From the NCBI RefSeq assembly GCF_000308655.1, contig NZ_BAGC01000038.1:62001-126000 (forward strand): a DNA stretch of 64,000 bases, written 5' to 3'. The DNA is from Nocardia niigatensis NBRC 100131 (GTDB taxonomy: Bacteria; Actinomycetota; Actinomycetes; Mycobacteriales; Mycobacteriaceae). The notes beneath the pieces were generated by a model that was not told where the DNA came from, did not search any database, and was given only the letters and a program-made list of their open reading frames with translations. This document shows positions 60,655-64,000 of the stretch, in pieces; position 1 is the first letter of the stretch, and every line of letters begins with the position of its first letter. Position numbers and translations under genes: made by a program.

Positions 60655-60725
60655 GTGGTGCTCCGGTGGCACGCCACCGAAAATCGTTGTCGTGCGCGGG
60701 TATCCACGCGCTAGCGTGCGGGCGT

Positions 60726-61280
60726 ATGGACGAGAGATATCTGAATGTGGTGGATGTGGAGGCCACCTGCTGGGAGGGGCCCAATCCGCCGGGACAGCCG
60801 AGCGAGATCATCGAGATCGGGTTGTGCGTGCTCGATACGGCCACCCGGGAGCGGGTGAGCAAGCACAGCATTCTGGTGCGACCCGAGCGTTCGACGGTCA
60901 GCGAGTTCTGTACCCAGCTGACCACACTCACGGCGGACCAGGTGGCGGCGGGAATCGGGTTCGCGGAGGCCTGCGAGTTGCTGCGCACCGAATTTCATGC
61001 CGATTCGCGGCCGTGGGCGAGCTGGGGTGACTACGACCGCAAGCAGTTCACCGCGCAGTGCGAGGGGACGGGGGCGCCGTACCCGTTCGGCAGCAGGCAC
61101 ACCGATGCCAAGCTGGCCTTCTCCGTCGCGCGGGACACCAAGCGGCGATATGGGATGGCGGGGGCATTGCGGCTGGCGGGGCTCCCCCTCGAGGGGACCC
61201 ACCATCGCGGCGGGGACGACGCCTGGAACATCGCCGCGTTGATCACCGACATGCTGGCACGCGACGCCTGGCCGCGCTGA
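60726..61280 (+). CDS. DEDDh 3'-5' exonuclease, ERI-1/KapD-like
   Basis: A 184-residue exonuclease of the RNase T/DnaQ superfamily. Exo I is VVDVEATCWEG with Asp and Glu; Exo II lies around WASWGDYDRKQF; Exo III is THHRGGDDAWNIAAL with catalytic His and Asp. This arrangement matches the ERI-1-like (EXOIII) family, which trims small structured RNAs; the bacterial substrates are uncertain. ATG start at 60726. Upstream and downstream genes are unrelated. Confidence 0.88.
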   Translation: MDERYLNVVDVEATCWEGPNPPGQPSEIIEIGLCVLDTATRERVSKHSILVRPERSTVSEFCTQLTTLTADQVAAGIGFAEACELLRTEFHADSRPWASWGDYDRKQFTAQCEGTGAPYPFGSRHTDAKLAFSVARDTKRRYGMAGALRLAGLPLEGTHHRGGDDAWNIAALITDMLARDAWPR

Positions 61281-61538
61281 GTGGTTGCGACCGCGTCTTC
61301 GGAAATACACAGCCGCTGACGGATAGCGCCTGGAATACTTCCGAACAGATCACCAACATGGCGGAGATACGACCGCGACTGGCCTGCACCCGGCACTCTG
61401 GACAGACTGGCCGACAGATCCGATGTTGGCGCTGATCGCGCTGTGTCACACCTAGGCTGAGGTCCCGGCGAACTCGAACCATGGGAGGGCGTCATCAACG
61501 ACCCGGAAGCTGAGCTGGATCAGTGGTTTCGCACGGAG

Positions 61539-63857
61539 GTGGCCGCGACGACGCCGGGAGCGGCTCGCGCGCACCGGGAACCGATCGACGCCGCAAGCGG
61601 ATCGACCGGGGCGCGGTGCCTGGAACTGTTCGACGCCCAGGCCGCATCCCGGCAGCTGGATCTGGCCGCACGGCGGCTCACCCGGGAGGGGCACGGGTAC
61701 TACAGCATCGGTTCGTCGGGACACGAGGGCAATGTCGCGGTGGCGGCGGCGTTGCGGGTCACCGATCCGGCGCTGCTGCACTACCGGTCCGGCGCGTTCT
61801 TCGTGCACCGGGCCCGGCAGGTGCCCGGCCTGGATCCGCTGCGCGATGTGATGCTGGGCGTCGCGGCCGCGGCCGCGGACCCGATTTCCGGTGGGCGGCA
61901 CAAGGTTTTCGGCAGTAAGCCCGCCCACATCATTCCGCAGACCTCCACCATCGCGTCGCACCTGCCGCGCGCGGTGGGCCTGGCGTTCGCGCTGGATCGG
62001 GCCGCGCGGTTGCATCTGCGCACCGAGTGGCCGGCGGATTCGGTGGTGGTGTGCAGTTTCGGTGACGCCTCGGCCAACCATTCGACCGCGGCCGGGGCCA
62101 TCAATACCGCGATCCACACCGCCCATCAGGGCGTGCCGATGCCGATCCTGTTCGTGTGCGAGGACAATGGCCTGGGCATCAGTGTTCCCACGCCGCGCAC
62201 CTGGATCGCGCAGGCCTACGGATTCCGGCCCGGACTCGCCTACTTCGACGCCGACGGCACCGACCTGCGCGCGGCACTGGCGGCGGCCACCGCGGCCACG
62301 GATCATGTTCGCGCACACCGTAAACCGGCCTTCCTGCGCCTGCGCACCGTGCGGCTGCTCGGCCACGCGGGCTCCGATGTGGAGTCGGCCTACCGCCGTC
62401 CCGCCGAGATCGCCGCCGACCTGCGCCGGGACCCGGTCACCGCCACCGCCCGCCTGCTCGTCACCACCGGCGTCACCACTCCCGCCGCCATCATCCGGCG
62501 TTACGACGAGATCGGCGATCTGGTCGCCAAGGCCGCCGAAGCCGCCTGGCACGAACCGAAATTGCGCTCGGCCGCCGAGATCACGGCCCCGCTGGCCCCC
62601 GCTCACCCGGCGGCCGTCCGCGACGATGCCCTGCGCGTCGGGCCCGCTCTCGATCGGGCGAGCAGCGCCGGACCAGCAGGCGACACCAATCCCGCTTCGG
62701 CGCACAGCATTCCGGCCGGTGCAGGTCCGACGGGCAGGACCACCGCGACGTCGGACCCGACTGCGGATTCGGGAGCCTCGGCATCGATGAACTCCGCTCC
62801 GTCACAGGCGAGTTCACCCGAGCCGGTTGCGACATCCGGCGAGCCACTCACTCTGGCCCAGGCAATCAATCGGACCCTGGCGCAGCTGCTGGCGCGCGAT
62901 CCGGATGTGCTGGTGTTCGGGGAGGATGTGGGGCGCAAGGGCGGGGTATATGGAGTGACGAAGGGGTTGCAGGAGAAGTTCGGCGGGCGAAGGGTTTTCG
63001 ACACGTTGCTCGATGAGCAGAGTGTGCTCGGGACCGCGCTCGGTGCGGGGCTGGCGGGTTTCGTGCCGATTCCGGAGATCCAGTATCTGGCGTATGTGCA
63101 CAATGCCGAGGACCAGTTGCGCGGGGAGGCGGCGACCTTGTCGTTCTTCTCGGGTGGGCGGTATCGGAACCCGGTGGTGGTGCGGATCGCGGGGCTGGGG
63201 TACCAGAAGGGCTTCGGCGGGCATTTCCACAATGACAATTCCCTTGCGGCGCTGCGGGATATCCCAGGCCTGGTGATCGCCGCGCCGGCGCGCGCCGATG
63301 ACGCGGCGGCGATGCTGCGCACGTGCGTGTCGGCGGCGCGGGCGGACGGGCGGGTGTGCGTGTTTCTCGAACCGATCGCGCTGTACCACACCCGGGACCT
63401 GCATCGAACCGGGGACGTCGGCTGGCTGGCCCCGATTTCCGATATGGGCCATGCCGAGATCGGACGGGCCCGCGTGTACGGCACCGGCACGCATCTGACC
63501 ATCGTGAGCTTCGCCAATGGCGTGCCGATGAGTCTGCGGGTGGCGCAGCGTTTGGCCTCGCAGGGTATTCACGCCCGCGTGCTGGATCTGCGCTGGCTGG
63601 CGCCACTGCCGGTGGCGGATCTGCTCGAGCACGCGCGCGCCACGGGGCGGGTGCTCATCGCCGATGAGACACGGCGCAGCGGGGGCGTTTCCGAGGCGGT
63701 GTGCGCGGCACTGCTGGACGCCGGGTTCGACGGCCGGGTCGCCCGTGTCACCAGCGCGGACAGTTTCGTGCCATTGGGTCCGGCCGCGTCGGCGGTGCTG
63801 CTGGACGAGGCGGCGATCGAGGCCGCCGCGCGGGCGCTGCCGGCGACGCCGTGGTGA
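61539..63857 (+). CDS. 2-oxoacid dehydrogenase E1, alpha and beta subunits fused
   Basis: A 772-residue thiamine-diphosphate enzyme. Residues 20-370 are an E1-alpha domain (HGYYSIGSSGHEGNVAVAAA near residue 51, GDASANHSTAAGAINTA and CEDNGLGISVP for ThDP/metal binding). Residues 435-772 are an E1-beta domain (VLVFGEDVGRKGGVYGVTKG, FDTLLDEQSVLGTALGAGLA, HNDNSLAALRDIPG). They are joined by a Ser/Thr/Ala/Pro-rich linker of about 65 residues. Fused E1 of this kind occurs in actinobacteria as branched-chain or acetoin-type dehydrogenase. The start is uncertain: GTG 61539 has no ribosome site, whereas GGGAGGGCGTC precedes a non-standard ATC at 61494, and family-like residues extend upstream of 61539. 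Confidence 0.87.
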   Translation: MAATTPGAARAHREPIDAASGSTGARCLELFDAQAASRQLDLAARRLTREGHGYYSIGSSGHEGNVAVAAALRVTDPALLHYRSGAFFVHRARQVPGLDPLRDVMLGVAAAAADPISGGRHKVFGSKPAHIIPQTSTIASHLPRAVGLAFALDRAARLHLRTEWPADSVVVCSFGDASANHSTAAGAINTAIHTAHQGVPMPILFVCEDNGLGISVPTPRTWIAQAYGFRPGLAYFDADGTDLRAALAAATAATDHVRAHRKPAFLRLRTVRLLGHAGSDVESAYRRPAEIAADLRRDPVTATARLLVTTGVTTPAAIIRRYDEIGDLVAKAAEAAWHEPKLRSAAEITAPLAPAHPAAVRDDALRVGPALDRASSAGPAGDTNPASAHSIPAGAGPTGRTTATSDPTADSGASASMNSAPSQASSPEPVATSGEPLTLAQAINRTLAQLLARDPDVLVFGEDVGRKGGVYGVTKGLQEKFGGRRVFDTLLDEQSVLGTALGAGLAGFVPIPEIQYLAYVHNAEDQLRGEAATLSFFSGGRYRNPVVVRIAGLGYQKGFGGHFHNDNSLAALRDIPGLVIAAPARADDAAAMLRTCVSAARADGRVCVFLEPIALYHTRDLHRTGDVGWLAPISDMGHAEIGRARVYGTGTHLTIVSFANGVPMSLRVAQRLASQGIHARVLDLRWLAPLPVADLLEHARATGRVLIADETRRSGGVSEAVCAALLDAGFDGRVARVTSADSFVPLGPAASAVLLDEAAIEAAARALPATPW

Positions 63858-63961
63858 CAACGGGTCGGGGTCGGGCGTGCTCGCGGAAGCACCCGGCCCC
63901 ACCCGCTGTCGACGCCGGTCCGGTCGGCGTCCCGGTGTCGTCGAGGGAACGACACCCAGCC

Positions 63962-63986
63962 TATCTACGTAACAACTACGTAGATA
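63962..63986. promoter_or_regulatory. Palindromic operator at the right window edge
   Basis: TATCTACGTA and TACGTAGATA are perfect 10-bp inverted arms around ACAAC, followed by one more TACGTA (63985-63990). It looks like the operator of a TetR-type regulator whose gene would lie just beyond the window. Confidence 0.6.
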
Positions 63987-64000
63987 CGTAATACCGGAAA

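Noticed and set aside
57277..60672. An 1131-codon minus-strand open frame
   Set aside because: It lies antisense to the acyltransferase and META genes and has composition typical of a shadow. Only its last 60 codons are meaningful, as part of the TipAS remnant.

Overview
The window reads as chromosomal DNA from a high-GC mycolic-acid actinobacterium, most likely Nocardia or a close relative. Pointers are the tkt-tal-zwf-opcA-pgl pentose-phosphate operon facing ctaB, a wax ester synthase/DGAT, a CtpI-type giant P-type ATPase, KstR-like operator boxes beside lipid catabolic genes, a DasR/NagR-type GntR regulator with matching palindromes, and many GTG starts. No rRNA, CRISPR array or transposase is visible.

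Layout. 1-6 kb: a beta-lactamase-like hydrolase, small secreted and methyltransferase genes, and a series of gene remnants (TetR, ECF sigma factor, epoxide hydrolase). 6.1-12.8 kb: a complete N-acetylglucosamine PTS locus. nagB, nagA, ptsI, ptsH and the EIIC gene form one overlapping minus-strand operon; EIIB and EIIA face it across two identical 14-bp palindromes; the likely GntR regulator lies just beyond. 12.8-21.9 kb: quinone oxidoreductase, two TetR/oxygenase pairs with clear palindromic operators, a NERD-like membrane protein, and more decayed genes. 21.9-29.7 kb: ctaB and the pentose-phosphate operon, closed by a strong terminator. 29.8-32.8 kb: wax ester synthase and a minimal threonyl-tRNA synthetase. 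Its upstream region holds a 16-residue leader peptide with three consecutive Thr codons, followed by a terminator hairpin: a ribosome-mediated attenuator. 32.8-41.6 kb: AfsR-type regulator, FAD oxidoreductase, lysin B-like esterase, lactate monooxygenase-like enzyme, a small hydrophilic protein and an amidase. 41.6-46.4 kb: epoxide hydrolase facing an SDR-thiolase-FadD operon with two KstR-like boxes. 46.4-48.4 kb: DUF1361 protein, a small toxin-antitoxin-like pair, secG and a 44-residue membrane protein.

48.4-56.3 kb is the most unusual part. Two related minus-strand clusters of tRNA or tRNA-like genes, plus a third partial copy, surround a cassette holding an Excalibur lipoprotein, the CtpI ATPase and two small EWPVA-motif proteins. 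Several tRNAs are degenerate. One tRNA anticodon arm appears to have become the transcription terminator of ctpI.

56.5-64 kb: secreted protein, frameshifted TipAS-domain gene, an acyltransferase-3/SGNH protein, META-domain lipoprotein, an ERI-1-like exonuclease, a fused alpha/beta 2-oxoacid dehydrogenase E1, and a palindrome in front of a gene beyond the window.

All functional calls come from reading motifs and family resemblance by eye. No alignment or database search was run.
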